This document shows positions 7,697 through 16,030 of a stretch of DNA of 18,914 nucleotides, piece by piece (the first letter of the stretch is position 1; every line of letters starts with the position of its first letter). The position numbers and the translations under genes are program-made. The stretch comes from EC70 sp018675395 (lineage in GTDB: Bacteria; Verrucomicrobiota; Verrucomicrobiia; Verrucomicrobiales; DEV007), in NCBI GenBank assembly GCA_018675395.1, contig JABGYE010000045.1:1-18914 (forward strand), written 5' to 3'. The notes beneath the pieces are model-generated. The model was not told where the DNA came from. It ran no database searches and saw only the letters and a program-made list of their open reading frames with translations.

Positions 7697-9097
7697 TCAA
7701 TTATTATACCCACTCCAACACTCAACGAAACCCGGGGCAAAGTCTTCTGACCTTTCTCGAACCCAATTTGAGATTATATCAACGGGAAAAAATCCTCCAC
7801 CCTCAATTTCGCTATAAGGGAAGTTGAAAGGCCCGTTGTGTTCACATCTATAGAGATGAACAAATTCCCATCCTGTATTTTCTGATGGTTGAATAGAACA
7901 AACAAAGTCAACTCCTAGAGAAATACCCAGCTCCTCAGCTAGCTCCCTAACTGCAGCACAATTATACCCTTCGCCAACATCTAAATGACCCGACGCACTA
8001 GAATCCCACAACCCCGGAGAGCTATCCTTCAAGACTGACCTCTTTTGCAAATAAAGATCACCTCGCTTATTAAAAACAAATACATGGACAGCCCGATGCA
8101 ACAAGCCTTCAGAATGAACACGCGATCGTTCCATTTGATCAATGACCTTATCGTCCTCATCTACAACATCAAACATCTCGTCGCCCTTTTGTGGATTATC
8201 CTTTAATGGGTTATCGTCAATGAACCGGGCCATCTTAATCCATTCCTCAATACTTAATTCTTCTGCTCTAACAGTTTCCTGTAAATTCATCTCTTCACAC
8301 AATTCGCCCCAATTACAGAGGCCCAGAGGTAGTCTTTTCTTTAATTGTTTGCGTCTCTCATTAAAACCACACTTTACGATCCTTCTTAATACACGTTGGT
8401 TAAATGGAGGATATTTATCTGATCCTGATGGAGAGAATCTTATGACAGATGAATTCACTGCTGGCTTTGGAGTGAAGGGCTCGAACGTTAAATCCTGTAA
8501 CCTCTCTACGTTCCAGAATGCACCTGTCATCACAGTCAGGACGCCATAACTCTTAGTCCTAGGGACGGCGCAGAACCTGTTAACGACTTCTTTCTGTAAC
8601 ATAAATACCGCCAAATCTACTGGTGATGGAAATGTTAAGAAATTTCTTATTATTTCAGTCCCACAAGAATAGGGAAGATTTCCAATGACTTTAACAATTC
8701 CTTGAGCATAGAATGGCCTAACATCAAAGGTGACCGCGTCTTGATGGACAACTACAACGCCATCAACGCCCGAAAGAACCTCACTCAAATATTCATAAAT
8801 CCCTCGGTCATATTCAATGAGGACTAACTTTTTAGCCTTACCAATGAGGTGACGAGTCAAAGCTCCCAAACCCGGTCCGATCTCCACTATTATATCATCA
8901 GAATCTATGTTAAGCGCCCCAACAATTGATTCTGAAACACTAGGATCAATTAAGAAATTTTGCCCCATCCCCTTGGATGGCCGGACACCTATTTGCTTCA
9001 AAACTTTTTTGACTTCAGAATCATTATTGAAACCTGAAATGAATTCCTGTAAGTCATATTTACTTTGATCTTTTGGCAGAGAAGAATCCATAATCAT
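7697..9097 (-). CDS. ksgA: KsgA/RsmA 16S rRNA dimethyladenosine transferase fused to an IDI-like Nudix hydrolase
   Basis: Numbering is from the ATG at 9097 (466 residues). Residues about 33-290 are KsgA, which dimethylates two adjacent adenines in the 3'-terminal hairpin of 16S rRNA during small-subunit assembly. Markers are the GQNFL entry (45-49), the SAM-binding EIGPGLGALT (72-81), the catalytic NLPY (140-143), LQKEVVNRF (168-176) and a FNERRKQLKKRL basic helix. After a roughly 15-residue linker, residues about 308-462 form a Nudix domain whose box fits GX5EX7REUXEEXGU exactly (370-392). Its DVVDEDDKVI start, the VHSEGLLHRAVHVFVFN stretch and the PGLWDSSASGHL block resemble the IDI/YfcD-like branch. 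KsgA alone is usually about 260-290 residues, so this is a real fusion. An upstream TTG at 9100 and an ATG at 9091 are alternative starts. No Shine-Dalgarno sequence precedes any of them. Confidence 0.88.
   Translation of the reverse strand: MIMDSSLPKDQSKYDLQEFISGFNNDSEVKKVLKQIGVRPSKGMGQNFLIDPSVSESIVGALNIDSDDIIVEIGPGLGALTRHLIGKAKKLVLIEYDRGIYEYLSEVLSGVDGVVVVHQDAVTFDVRPFYAQGIVKVIGNLPYSCGTEIIRNFLTFPSPVDLAVFMLQKEVVNRFCAVPRTKSYGVLTVMTGAFWNVERLQDLTFEPFTPKPAVNSSVIRFSPSGSDKYPPFNQRVLRRIVKCGFNERRKQLKKRLPLGLCNWGELCEEMNLQETVRAEELSIEEWIKMARFIDDNPLKDNPQKGDEMFDVVDEDDKVIDQMERSRVHSEGLLHRAVHVFVFNKRGDLYLQKRSVLKDSSPGLWDSSASGHLDVGEGYNCAAVRELAEELGISLGVDFVCSIQPSENTGWEFVHLYRCEHNGPFNFPYSEIEGGGFFPVDIISNWVRERSEDFAPGFVECWSGYNN
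9065..9094 (+). promoter_or_regulatory. Candidate pgsA promoter inside the 5' end of the KsgA-Nudix gene
   Basis: TTGATC (9065-9070) and CATAAT (9089-9094) are separated by 18 bp, with four and five matches to consensus. Transcription would start near 9101, about 6 nt before the pgsA ATG. The gap between the two divergent start codons is only 9 bp, so the promoter must lie inside the neighbouring coding sequence. Confidence 0.35.
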
Positions 9098-9106
9098 CAA
9101 TAAAGA

Positions 9107-9685
9107 ATGACAATTCCAACAAGAATAACTCTTGCTCGACTCATAATGTCACCCGTCTTTGTGGTGTTAGCGATAAAATACAGCTCAACAATTGCATTAG
9201 GCAAACCAGATGTGTTATTTTTATACCTAGCGTTGATTGTCTTTGCAATCGCAGTAATTAGTGATGCTCTGGATGGTTACTTAGCAAGAAAATTGAATCA
9301 GATCAGCAGAATAGGAAGCTTCCTTGATCCAATTGCAGATAAAACTCTTCTTCTAAGCGCCACCATCACCCTTACCTACATCGATTGCGGAAAACTCATA
9401 CCTATATTCTATACGACACTCATTTTAAGCCGGGAACTCATCCAAATATCAGGTGCAATTGCTATAGGGGCTATCCTCGGCGACATTAAAGTTAAACACC
9501 ACTGGACGGGTAAATTAAGCACTTTTATGCAGATAATACTTATATATTCTGCGTTCATAGTCTCATCAGAATCCATAATACTGTATCTTTCAATTATTGG
9601 AGGCCTCTTCATTTTTATCTCAGCCGCCCTTTACATTTACGCAGGATTGAGTCAATTGCCTGAAGCCGTTCATGCAAAGCCCTAA
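9107..9685 (+). CDS. pgsA: CDP-diacylglycerol-glycerol-3-phosphate 3-phosphatidyltransferase
   Basis: PgsA is an integral membrane enzyme that transfers a phosphatidyl group from CDP-diacylglycerol to glycerol-3-phosphate, the committed step towards phosphatidylglycerol and cardiolipin. The CDP-alcohol phosphotransferase signature is complete: Asp53, Asp56, Gly57, Ala60, Arg61, Gly70, Asp74 and Asp78 (DALDGYLAR, then GSFLDPIAD). Several hydrophobic segments follow, and the 192-residue length is normal. The start MTIPTRITLARL aligns with the usual family N-terminus, which supports the ATG at 9107. Its 3' end overlaps der by 14 bp, so the two are co-transcribed and probably translationally coupled. 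Confidence 0.93.
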   Translation: MTIPTRITLARLIMSPVFVVLAIKYSSTIALGKPDVLFLYLALIVFAIAVISDALDGYLARKLNQISRIGSFLDPIADKTLLLSATITLTYIDCGKLIPIFYTTLILSRELIQISGAIAIGAILGDIKVKHHWTGKLSTFMQIILIYSAFIVSSESIILYLSIIGGLFIFISAALYIYAGLSQLPEAVHAKP

Positions 9686-11057
9686 TTCATATAGAATCGC
9701 CGCCATTGTTGGTCGTCCCAATGTCGGCAAATCCGCAATATTTAACAGGCTAGCAGGTCGCCGCATTTCAATCGTCCATGACGAACCCGGTGTGACTAGA
9801 GACAGAATAACAGCCACATGCAAACTAGCCCCATCGTCTTTCACTATAATTGACACTGGAGGCATCGGCTCAAATCCTGACGATTCATTCAGCAACGCTA
9901 TAACACAAGAAGCTGACATCGCCATGGAGTCTGCAGAATTGATTCTCTTTGTAGTGGATGGCATTGAGGGCCTAACTCCGGTAGATCAAGAACTTTCATC
10001 TTACTTAAGAAAAGCCGACAAAAAGGTTTTCTTACTAGTAAACAAAATCGATGAGAAGAAAAACATTGGACTCGCTGATGACTTCAGCTCACTAGGATTC
10101 GACAAGACCTTTGCCATTAGCGCCGCACATAATAGTGGACTTTCTGAACTTGCAACCACAATAAGCACCACTCTCCCTGAAGACATAAACCCCTCAACTT
10201 CGCTTAGCCCAAACATCAAAATAGCCTTAGCAGGAAGGCCCAATGTTGGTAAATCATCTTTAATTAACGCCCTGCTTAATAATGATAGGACCATCGTCAG
10301 TGACATTGCCGGAACGACAAGAGATGCCGTGGATGTCCCTCTGACTCATGGAGGCATTGATTATACCCTCATCGACACCGCAGGACTTCGTTCTAGAAAT
10401 AAACAAAACAGCTCAATCGAAGTCTTTAGCGGAATGAGAACAAAATCCAGCATAAGGAGGTCAGACATTTGCGCCCTCGTTGTGGACGCCGCCCAGGGAG
10501 CCACTGCTCAAGACAGGAAAATTGCCAACATCATCCGCGACTCAGGAAAGCCCTGTCTAGTTATAGCCAATAAATTCGATCTCTATCATCCAGACGCAGC
10601 CAAATCAGATAGACTGGCATCTATACAAGATGACATAGCGGAGGAGTTATTTTTTATACCCTATGCTCCCGTCATTGCCGCTTCAGCAAAAACCGGTGAA
10701 TCTGTAAAGAGGTTCTACTTTGCAATTGAACAAATAAGGAAGTCTTCTTGGGAAGGTCTCAACACTGGAGCCCTTAACAGATTGCTACAAGATGCACTAA
10801 CTGCTCATCCCCCGCCTGCGGGAAAGGGAGGCAAAAGATTCAAGCTCCTGTACGCTACCATGGTTAGAGAAAAGGAACGAGAAAAAGTAATAAACGGTGC
10901 AAATTTTATACTATTCTGCAACAAAAAATCACTTCTTCCTGGTTCCTATGAAAGGTATCTAGAGAATAAAATTAGAGACAATTGTGCTTACACTGGAATC
11001 CCAATAAGCTTCACATTCAGAGAAAGAGAAACCCGGAAAAAGAGACGGGAAAATTGA
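9672..11057 (+). CDS. der: Tandem-GTPase ribosome assembly factor Der (EngA)
   Basis: Der binds the large ribosomal subunit and is needed for late 50S assembly. The first GTPase domain shows GRPNVGKS (14-21), VTRDR (41-45), DTGG (61-64) and NKID (124-127). The second shows GRPNVGKS (188-195), TTRD (215-218), DTAG (235-238), NKFD (300-303) and SAKTG. A C-terminal KH-like domain (about 380-461) ends in a basic tail after TGIPISFTFRERE. The length of 461 fits the family. The ATG lies inside the end of pgsA, and there is no Shine-Dalgarno sequence, which favours translational coupling. The gene converges on the Ig/FnIII protein gene with only 8 bp between stop codons and no obvious terminator. 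Confidence 0.97.
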   Translation: MQSPNSYRIAAIVGRPNVGKSAIFNRLAGRRISIVHDEPGVTRDRITATCKLAPSSFTIIDTGGIGSNPDDSFSNAITQEADIAMESAELILFVVDGIEGLTPVDQELSSYLRKADKKVFLLVNKIDEKKNIGLADDFSSLGFDKTFAISAAHNSGLSELATTISTTLPEDINPSTSLSPNIKIALAGRPNVGKSSLINALLNNDRTIVSDIAGTTRDAVDVPLTHGGIDYTLIDTAGLRSRNKQNSSIEVFSGMRTKSSIRRSDICALVVDAAQGATAQDRKIANIIRDSGKPCLVIANKFDLYHPDAAKSDRLASIQDDIAEELFFIPYAPVIAASAKTGESVKRFYFAIEQIRKSSWEGLNTGALNRLLQDALTAHPPPAGKGGKRFKLLYATMVREKEREKVINGANFILFCNKKSLLPGSYERYLENKIRDNCAYTGIPISFTFRERETRKKRREN

Positions 11058-11065
11058 CTTCCTCA

Positions 11066-12955
11066 TTATTTAAAACTCCCTTTTCTTTGAATTATAATGC
11101 AGACTAGAGCAAGGAAAGCTCCCCCCACTCCCATAAAAAATATCCAATTCGCTTTAGTAAACTTAAAACTAGATTCGGTTTGGAATTGAAATGGGGCTGA
11201 TCCTACCGAGACTGCCCCATCTTCATTTTCACAAAAAAATCTGAATGTGAATTTACCATCAGGACTCAGCCCTTTAATTTTAGCTTCAACCATTGTGCCT
11301 TTTTTTTGAATCGTCGCATAGTCTGGACCAAGCTCCCTCCATTCAATTATTATGGATTTTATTTCTTCATCATAGCGATGGACTCTTGTCTCAATTACAT
11401 AACCTAAAGCAGAAGAATCTGAAGGCCCCTCACCCTGCGTCGGATTGGACCAACCAAGGAGCATCGAGTGCTTGCCTCTTTCTATTTGTTCAACTTCACT
11501 GATCTGAGGCAACGAATCATCAACTTCCCTTTCCTTCTCTATTCTTTTTAAAATTGGATAATCGTAATCATCAGCACTTCCCACATTCCCGTTATTCCTA
11601 GACGAGACCCTGACTCGAGTCTTCTTATTTATTTCATGTTTTGAATCATCAGAAATATGACCTTTGACAATAATTCTTTTAGCATTGTCGCTCCAACTAA
11701 AATCAAAATAATCATAAATATCTCCAGCTCTTTCAGCGTCATATTCTATCTCAATCTGACTCTTTGACTTAGCACTGAGACGTATTAGGCCTTCACCATT
11801 AAGTCTGCTAAACCCATCAGGAACAGTCAGATTCACAGTAGCTGAACCTCCTCCAACATTTTCAATATCAAACTCAAATCTTAATGGAGCACCAACAACA
11901 GAGCTTATGTTTATGAGATGTTCCCCGCCATTTATAACTACTCGTGGAGGCAATGGTGGAGATTCAACTTCTATTTGTTGAGAGTCAACGCTTGAACGCA
12001 AATCAATATACCCTTTTGCACTTGAAGGGTCATCGTTAGGCGCCTCAATAATTATTTTTTCCGTCTCCCCAGGCCCAATAGTCATTTCTTTAGGTCTAGC
12101 CACAAAATCCCCCTTTATATCCACTACCTCAAGACTACTTTCAAAATCCGAAACGTTTCTAATAGAAAGTTCAGCAAAGCGTAAAAATTTATCATTGGAA
12201 TATTCTAAGCTGAGTTTTTTTTCTTTAACTTTGAATGGCGAAATAGAGACCCCACGCAAAGGCAATGACAATGAAACCCCGCCCCCATTAATAATTAAAT
12301 TTCGTTGAAAAGATCCAATCACCTCCTGAGGCGTGCATTTAATCCTCAATGTAGCTCTTGTGTCAGGACCAATGCTAAGATTACCATCACCGCTCTCCAG
12401 TTTAAATTCATTAGGCAAAACCATAGATCCCTTGAATGCATATTTAGAGTCATTAAACACCTGAAAAACAAGCATCCGACTCTGACTAACTACGACTTCA
12501 CCAAAGTCTAACACCTTGGGAATTTTTAATCTTAAAGGATCATCTAGGATATTTATCCGCACTGTGGCTGGTGCTGAATATTTTCCACCAGGGACTCTCG
12601 CTCTATACTTAAATAGCTCCGTTCTAGACGGTGAAAGTGGATCTGAAATGTACTTCACTAAGGCAAAAGCGCCGGTTAGCGTCTCAATAACTAGTTGACC
12701 ATTTTTTGGTTCCTCAAAGATTGAAAAATCAAACACACCTCTACTGGCTTTCATCGATGCCGTTAGCTTAATAAGAATTTCTTCACCTCTATTAACGTTA
12801 ACATTAAGCGGCGCTGCTACGGGACCAAGACCATCTGGCAACTTAACATCAGCCTCAAGGCTATTTCCCATAGTCAAAAAACACACCAGGAAAAAACAAA
12901 AAAAATGAGACCACCTACGAGGCCATCGCTTTTCCAAATTACAGATCCACTTCAT
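11066..12955 (-). CDS. Membrane-anchored extracytoplasmic protein with Ig-like/Hydin-type repeats and a fibronectin III domain
   Basis: This 629-residue protein begins with a basic, Arg/Trp-rich segment and a hydrophobic signal sequence (about 16-34). Residues about 40-138 resemble a cadherin/Big-type beta domain (NGQLVIE ... YSAPATVRINILDD). From about 145, repeated beta-sandwich units of the ASPM-SPD2-Hydin/DUF1573 kind appear (VLDFGEVVVSQSRMLVFQV; later ELSIRNVSDFESSLEVVDI and EFDIENVGGGSATVNLTVP). Residues about 490-595 look like fibronectin type III (LGWSNP, GYVIETR, EAKIKGLSPDGKFTFRF). A single transmembrane helix (about 604-622) and the short basic tail QRKGSFK anchor it, with the bulk outside the cytoplasm. 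No enzyme motif is seen; adhesion or envelope scaffolding is inferred. It follows cinA on the same strand after 73 bp. Confidence 0.72.
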   Translation of the reverse strand: MKWICNLEKRWPRRWSHFFCFFLVCFLTMGNSLEADVKLPDGLGPVAAPLNVNVNRGEEILIKLTASMKASRGVFDFSIFEEPKNGQLVIETLTGAFALVKYISDPLSPSRTELFKYRARVPGGKYSAPATVRINILDDPLRLKIPKVLDFGEVVVSQSRMLVFQVFNDSKYAFKGSMVLPNEFKLESGDGNLSIGPDTRATLRIKCTPQEVIGSFQRNLIINGGGVSLSLPLRGVSISPFKVKEKKLSLEYSNDKFLRFAELSIRNVSDFESSLEVVDIKGDFVARPKEMTIGPGETEKIIIEAPNDDPSSAKGYIDLRSSVDSQQIEVESPPLPPRVVINGGEHLINISSVVGAPLRFEFDIENVGGGSATVNLTVPDGFSRLNGEGLIRLSAKSKSQIEIEYDAERAGDIYDYFDFSWSDNAKRIIVKGHISDDSKHEINKKTRVRVSSRNNGNVGSADDYDYPILKRIEKEREVDDSLPQISEVEQIERGKHSMLLGWSNPTQGEGPSDSSALGYVIETRVHRYDEEIKSIIIEWRELGPDYATIQKKGTMVEAKIKGLSPDGKFTFRFFCENEDGAVSVGSAPFQFQTESSFKFTKANWIFFMGVGGAFLALVCIIIQRKGSFK

Positions 12956-12968
12956 TAACTATAAAACA

Positions 12969-12988
12969 AAGTAATCGTAATATTACTT
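12969..12988 (-). terminator. Weak AT-rich hairpin between cinA and the Ig/FnIII gene
   Basis: AAGTAAT (12969-12975) and ATTACTT (12982-12988) form a perfect 7-bp stem with a 6-nt loop. On the minus strand it is followed by TGTTTTATAG. It may attenuate transcription from cinA into the next gene, but the stem is AT-rich and short. Confidence 0.3.
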
Positions 12989-13028
12989 GTGGTCAAAAAA
13001 GGTTTATTCCTGACCCTGTAAATTTGCA

Positions 13029-14273
13029 CTACAAAAGCCCAAGGATTCTTTTCCGGAGAAGGTTAATCGCTGTCATCGAAACCTTTTCCTTAAAAATTAG
13101 CCGCCCCACTCTGTAGCAGTATTCCTCAACAAATGTTGGTCTTCCATGACTAGCAATACCGATGAAAACAGTGCCCACAGGCTTCTCTTTGGTTCCACCA
13201 GTGGGACCTGCTATACCGCTAACAGCAATCGCATAGTTAGCGCCAGACTTTTCCATACACCCTTCGGCCATGGATCTTACTACTGGCTCACTGACCGCGC
13301 CAAATTCATTAAGATCATCATTTGTAACGCCCAACAATTCATTCTTAGCAGTGTTTGCATAGGTAACAAAACCAAAATTAAATACTTTTGAAGAACCCGA
13401 TATATCGGTAATCAAACTTGCAATCGCCCCTCCAGTACATGACTCAGCAATTGCTACAGTTTCTTTTCTTTTTATCAATTCCTCGACGAGGGCGGCAGGC
13501 AATGACGCATGATCACTCGCTATGTAATTTTCAGAAAATCTCTTTCGGATCATTTTAGAAACACTACTAACGATCCCTGCTTCACCTATGCAACGGACAA
13601 CTACTCCGCCAGGCTTAATACAATATCCAAGATCAAATGTGCCTTTCTTATCGAGGAGTATCTTATCAATACGTGAAGCCAACTCTGACTCTCCGATACC
13701 AGAAAAAAAAGTATTCACACATGAAGGGATCGGCAACTGTCGTTCCTGCAATGCATTCTTAATCAATGGGATTACTTGCTCTTGAAAGATAGGCATTAAT
13801 TCTTTTGGAGGTCCGGGCAAAAGATATATGTGAGCACCCTCAGTCTTGTCATTTGGCTTTAAATAGAGACCGGGAGCGGTCCCATTATCATTTTTTAAAA
13901 CAACGGCTCCATCTGGAACCATGGCCTGCTTGCGATTAATTTCGCGCATAGTGGAACCATTTGATTCTATACGCTCCCTAATGCTATCAACGATGGCCTG
14001 ATCCTCAGTCAACTTAGCTCCAAGAAAGCCTGAAATCATTTCTCGCGTAAGATCATCTTCCGTGGGACCCAATCCACCAGTGATCAATATAATATCAGAC
14101 CTGCTAATGGACTCACCAATAACATCCTTAATTCCATTACCATCAGGCACGGTTATCTGACGGTTGATGGACAAGCCGAGCGATAACAGTTCGCGCCCCA
14201 AATGGCCTATGTTCGTATTAATAACCTGTCCAATTAATAGTTCAGACCCTGTATTTATAACCTCAACGTTCAT
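13029..14273 (-). CDS. cinA: CinA: MoCF-like (COG1058) domain plus nicotinamide-nucleotide amidase (PncC) domain
   Basis: In characterised CinA proteins the N-terminal domain is an ADP-ribose pyrophosphatase-type fold and the C-terminal domain deamidates nicotinamide mononucleotide, which recycles the pyridine ring for NAD synthesis. Both parts are present in 414 residues: MNVEVINTGSELLIGQV and GGLGPTEDD (66-74) with LLPGPPKELMP (151-161) for the first, and AESCTGG (276-282) and SGIAGPTGG (352-360) for the second. Length and domain order are standard. The ATG is 8 bp downstream of the rsfS stop, so the two genes are in one operon. A weak AGGA lies directly before the start, closer than a normal Shine-Dalgarno spacing. 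Confidence 0.95.
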   Translation of the reverse strand: MNVEVINTGSELLIGQVINTNIGHLGRELLSLGLSINRQITVPDGNGIKDVIGESISRSDIILITGGLGPTEDDLTREMISGFLGAKLTEDQAIVDSIRERIESNGSTMREINRKQAMVPDGAVVLKNDNGTAPGLYLKPNDKTEGAHIYLLPGPPKELMPIFQEQVIPLIKNALQERQLPIPSCVNTFFSGIGESELASRIDKILLDKKGTFDLGYCIKPGGVVVRCIGEAGIVSSVSKMIRKRFSENYIASDHASLPAALVEELIKRKETVAIAESCTGGAIASLITDISGSSKVFNFGFVTYANTAKNELLGVTNDDLNEFGAVSEPVVRSMAEGCMEKSGANYAIAVSGIAGPTGGTKEKPVGTVFIGIASHGRPTFVEEYCYRVGRLIFKEKVSMTAINLLRKRILGLL

Positions 14274-14281
14274 TCCTAAAA

Positions 14282-14659
14282 CTAATCATTCAGCTCATGA
14301 TCAATTCCTACAAGCTCAGCATCAGACCAAAGGTCTTCAAGAGCATAGTTGGATCTTAAATCTTTATGAAACACATGAACAACAACATCCACATAATCCA
14401 TAACCATCCATAAGCTTTCTGCAGTGCCCTCTAATGTTCTTGCTCGGACATCATAATCATCAATGATCGATTTACCAATCTCTCTACTGATTGCTCTTAA
14501 ATGAGGAATAGATTCTCCAGTACATATAACAAAATAATCAGCAATTGAAGAAATTCCCTTTAAATCTAATACCTTTGTTTGCTTAGCCTTATTATCAATA
14601 GCAAGGCCAGCAGCCACGACGGCTAGATCCTTCCCCTGAATTAAATGTTTTGGTTCCAT
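14282..14659 (-). CDS. rsfS: Ribosomal silencing factor RsfS (Iojap family)
   Basis: RsfS binds ribosomal protein uL14 on the large subunit and blocks subunit joining when nutrients are scarce. The 125-residue protein has the full family pattern: AIDNKAKQTKVLDLKGIS, SIADYFVICTG, ARTLEGTAESLWMVMDYVDV, VVHVFHKDLRSNYALEDLW and a C-terminal Asp-rich end. I prefer the ATG at 14659 (MEPKHLIQGKDL) over the TTG at 14674, because family proteins start close to this helix. It lies 75 bp downstream of namZ and 8 bp upstream of cinA, all on one strand. The usual partner nadD is not adjacent. Confidence 0.93.
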   Translation of the reverse strand: MEPKHLIQGKDLAVVAAGLAIDNKAKQTKVLDLKGISSIADYFVICTGESIPHLRAISREIGKSIIDDYDVRARTLEGTAESLWMVMDYVDVVVHVFHKDLRSNYALEDLWSDAELVGIDHELND

Positions 14660-14734
14660 AAAACAGCTTAACAATTCTCTTCTAATACGAGCGAGTCAAT
14701 CAGAAGTCTACTGCGGGAACTAAAAGGCTTAACG

Positions 14735-15988
14735 TTAATCGTAAAGCAAATATTTTGAACGGGTTTCTTTAAAATGCTTATTTGAAGAACCCCATTTGCT
14801 AACTATCTGATGCGCACTCATTGGAGAATTTAAATCACGCGATAGCGAATTCGAACCATAGATTTTATACAGTAAATTCAGACCTGATTTACTTGCCTCT
14901 TCAATAAAGTCTAAACCTAAATTCTTACCTTCATTATAAAATGCTTTCAGCATGACCATACTTATCAGCATAAGATCCGGCCGCTGATCAAGATCAAGCT
15001 CTAGGCTTACACCCTTTCTACTAGATTCTTTCTCATCAATATAAGGGAAAAACCTAATTCCACGCATTTTGTACTCATTGAGCTTCAAGGATAACCTTTG
15101 ATCATTGATTCCCTTGGCTACAACAAATTGAAAAGGCTTTGAAGTTCCAGTTCCTGCGAATATTCCAGGAACATGTTGAGCTAAACACGAAGCAAGATAA
15201 TAATGACAAGACTCAGATCTAGGAATATTGGGCGAGGTTCTTATCCAACTCAATTCAGTATCTTGCCATTCCATTCCCCTGTTCCACCCCTTCATCTTAA
15301 TTACTTTCAATTTTGGTAAAGGTTTGAGCCAGCCTTCTCCAACAGCCATCAGTGCAATTTCACCCACTGTCATCCCATGCATAAATGGCACTGCATACTG
15401 ACCCACGAAAGATTGCCATTTCTTTTCAATCGGAGGACCTGAAACCACAACACCTCCTATTGGATTCGGACGGTCTAATATAATAAATTCGATGCCTGCC
15501 TCTGAAGCAGCATCCATACACAAACCCATAGTACTTATATAGGTATAGCATCTGGCCCCCACATCCTGTATATCAAAGACCAATGCATCAATGCCCTTAA
15601 GCATATCAGCCGAAGGCTTTCGAGATTTACCATAGAGAGAATAAGCTATTAATCCTGTAACAGGATCGATTCGTGAAGAAACCCATTTGCCGGCCACTTC
15701 ATTGCCATCTAAACCATGTTCAGGAGTATAGAGCGCTACCAATTCAACTTTATTTGATTCCGCTAAGACGATTCTTGTCTTAACCCCATCCCTATTCACA
15801 CCACTTTGATTAGTAATTAAACCTATTTTCTTTCCCTTAAGGACGGCAAAACCATCATCACTCAAACAATCAACTCCCAATTTAATAGGCAGAGGACTCA
15901 AATTGTCGTTTTCCGACTTAACTACAGAAAGGAGAGAGAAAAATATTCCCCCCAAAGTGATGAATTTTGTTAGATCTCGTGATACCAT
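14735..15988 (-). CDS. namZ: Exported exo-beta-N-acetylmuramidase NamZ (DUF1343, GH171)
   Basis: NamZ-type enzymes remove terminal N-acetylmuramic acid from the non-reducing end of peptidoglycan fragments. The 417-residue protein has a signal peptide (basic start, hydrophobic 8-23, cleavage near residue 25) and the DUF1343 hallmarks: GLITNQSGV (56-64), TPEHG (88-92, with the presumed catalytic Glu90), DIQDVGARCYTY (139-150), LDRPNP (171-176), HGMTVGE (204-210) and RTSPNIP (250-256). The signal peptide places it in the periplasm. It faces nagZ across an 18-bp gap and leads the rsfS-cinA group. In Bacillus subtilis namZ and nagZ lie in one operon, so the pairing supports the assignment. Confidence 0.9.
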   Translation of the reverse strand: MVSRDLTKFITLGGIFFSLLSVVKSENDNLSPLPIKLGVDCLSDDGFAVLKGKKIGLITNQSGVNRDGVKTRIVLAESNKVELVALYTPEHGLDGNEVAGKWVSSRIDPVTGLIAYSLYGKSRKPSADMLKGIDALVFDIQDVGARCYTYISTMGLCMDAASEAGIEFIILDRPNPIGGVVVSGPPIEKKWQSFVGQYAVPFMHGMTVGEIALMAVGEGWLKPLPKLKVIKMKGWNRGMEWQDTELSWIRTSPNIPRSESCHYYLASCLAQHVPGIFAGTGTSKPFQFVVAKGINDQRLSLKLNEYKMRGIRFFPYIDEKESSRKGVSLELDLDQRPDLMLISMVMLKAFYNEGKNLGLDFIEEASKSGLNLLYKIYGSNSLSRDLNSPMSAHQIVSKWGSSNKHFKETRSKYLLYD

Positions 15989-15992
15989 TTTT

Positions 15993-16030
15993 TATTATCT
16001 AATTCTATGAGCTCTTCCGACGTCGGTCAA
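15993..16030. promoter_or_regulatory. Interlocked divergent promoters of namZ (minus) and nagZ (plus)
   Basis: On the minus strand TTGACC (16030-16025), a 17-bp spacer and TAGAAT (16007-16002) form a good promoter, five of six matches in each box. It starts transcription near 15995, about 7 nt before the namZ ATG; its -35 box lies inside nagZ codons 7-8 and its -10 box covers the first base of the nagZ start codon. On the plus strand TATTAT (15993-15998) is a good -10 for nagZ, with only a poor -35 upstream. The two polymerase sites overlap, so they should exclude each other. Confidence 0.45.

Noticed and set aside
8142..8549. 135-codon plus-strand frame opposite the KsgA domain
   Set aside because: It lies antisense to highly conserved KsgA residues and has no recognisable content.
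9098..9100. TTG as start of the KsgA-Nudix gene
   Set aside because: An ATG follows directly at 9097, and another lies at 9091; the extra residue adds nothing conserved.
14660..14674. TTG start extending RsfS by five residues
   Set aside because: The ATG at 14659 gives the family-typical N-terminus, and the extension MLSCF is not conserved-looking.
14729..14738. TTAACGTTAA palindrome at the namZ stop codon
   Set aside because: It is only 10 bp, AT-rich, has no T-run after it, and such palindromes are expected by chance.
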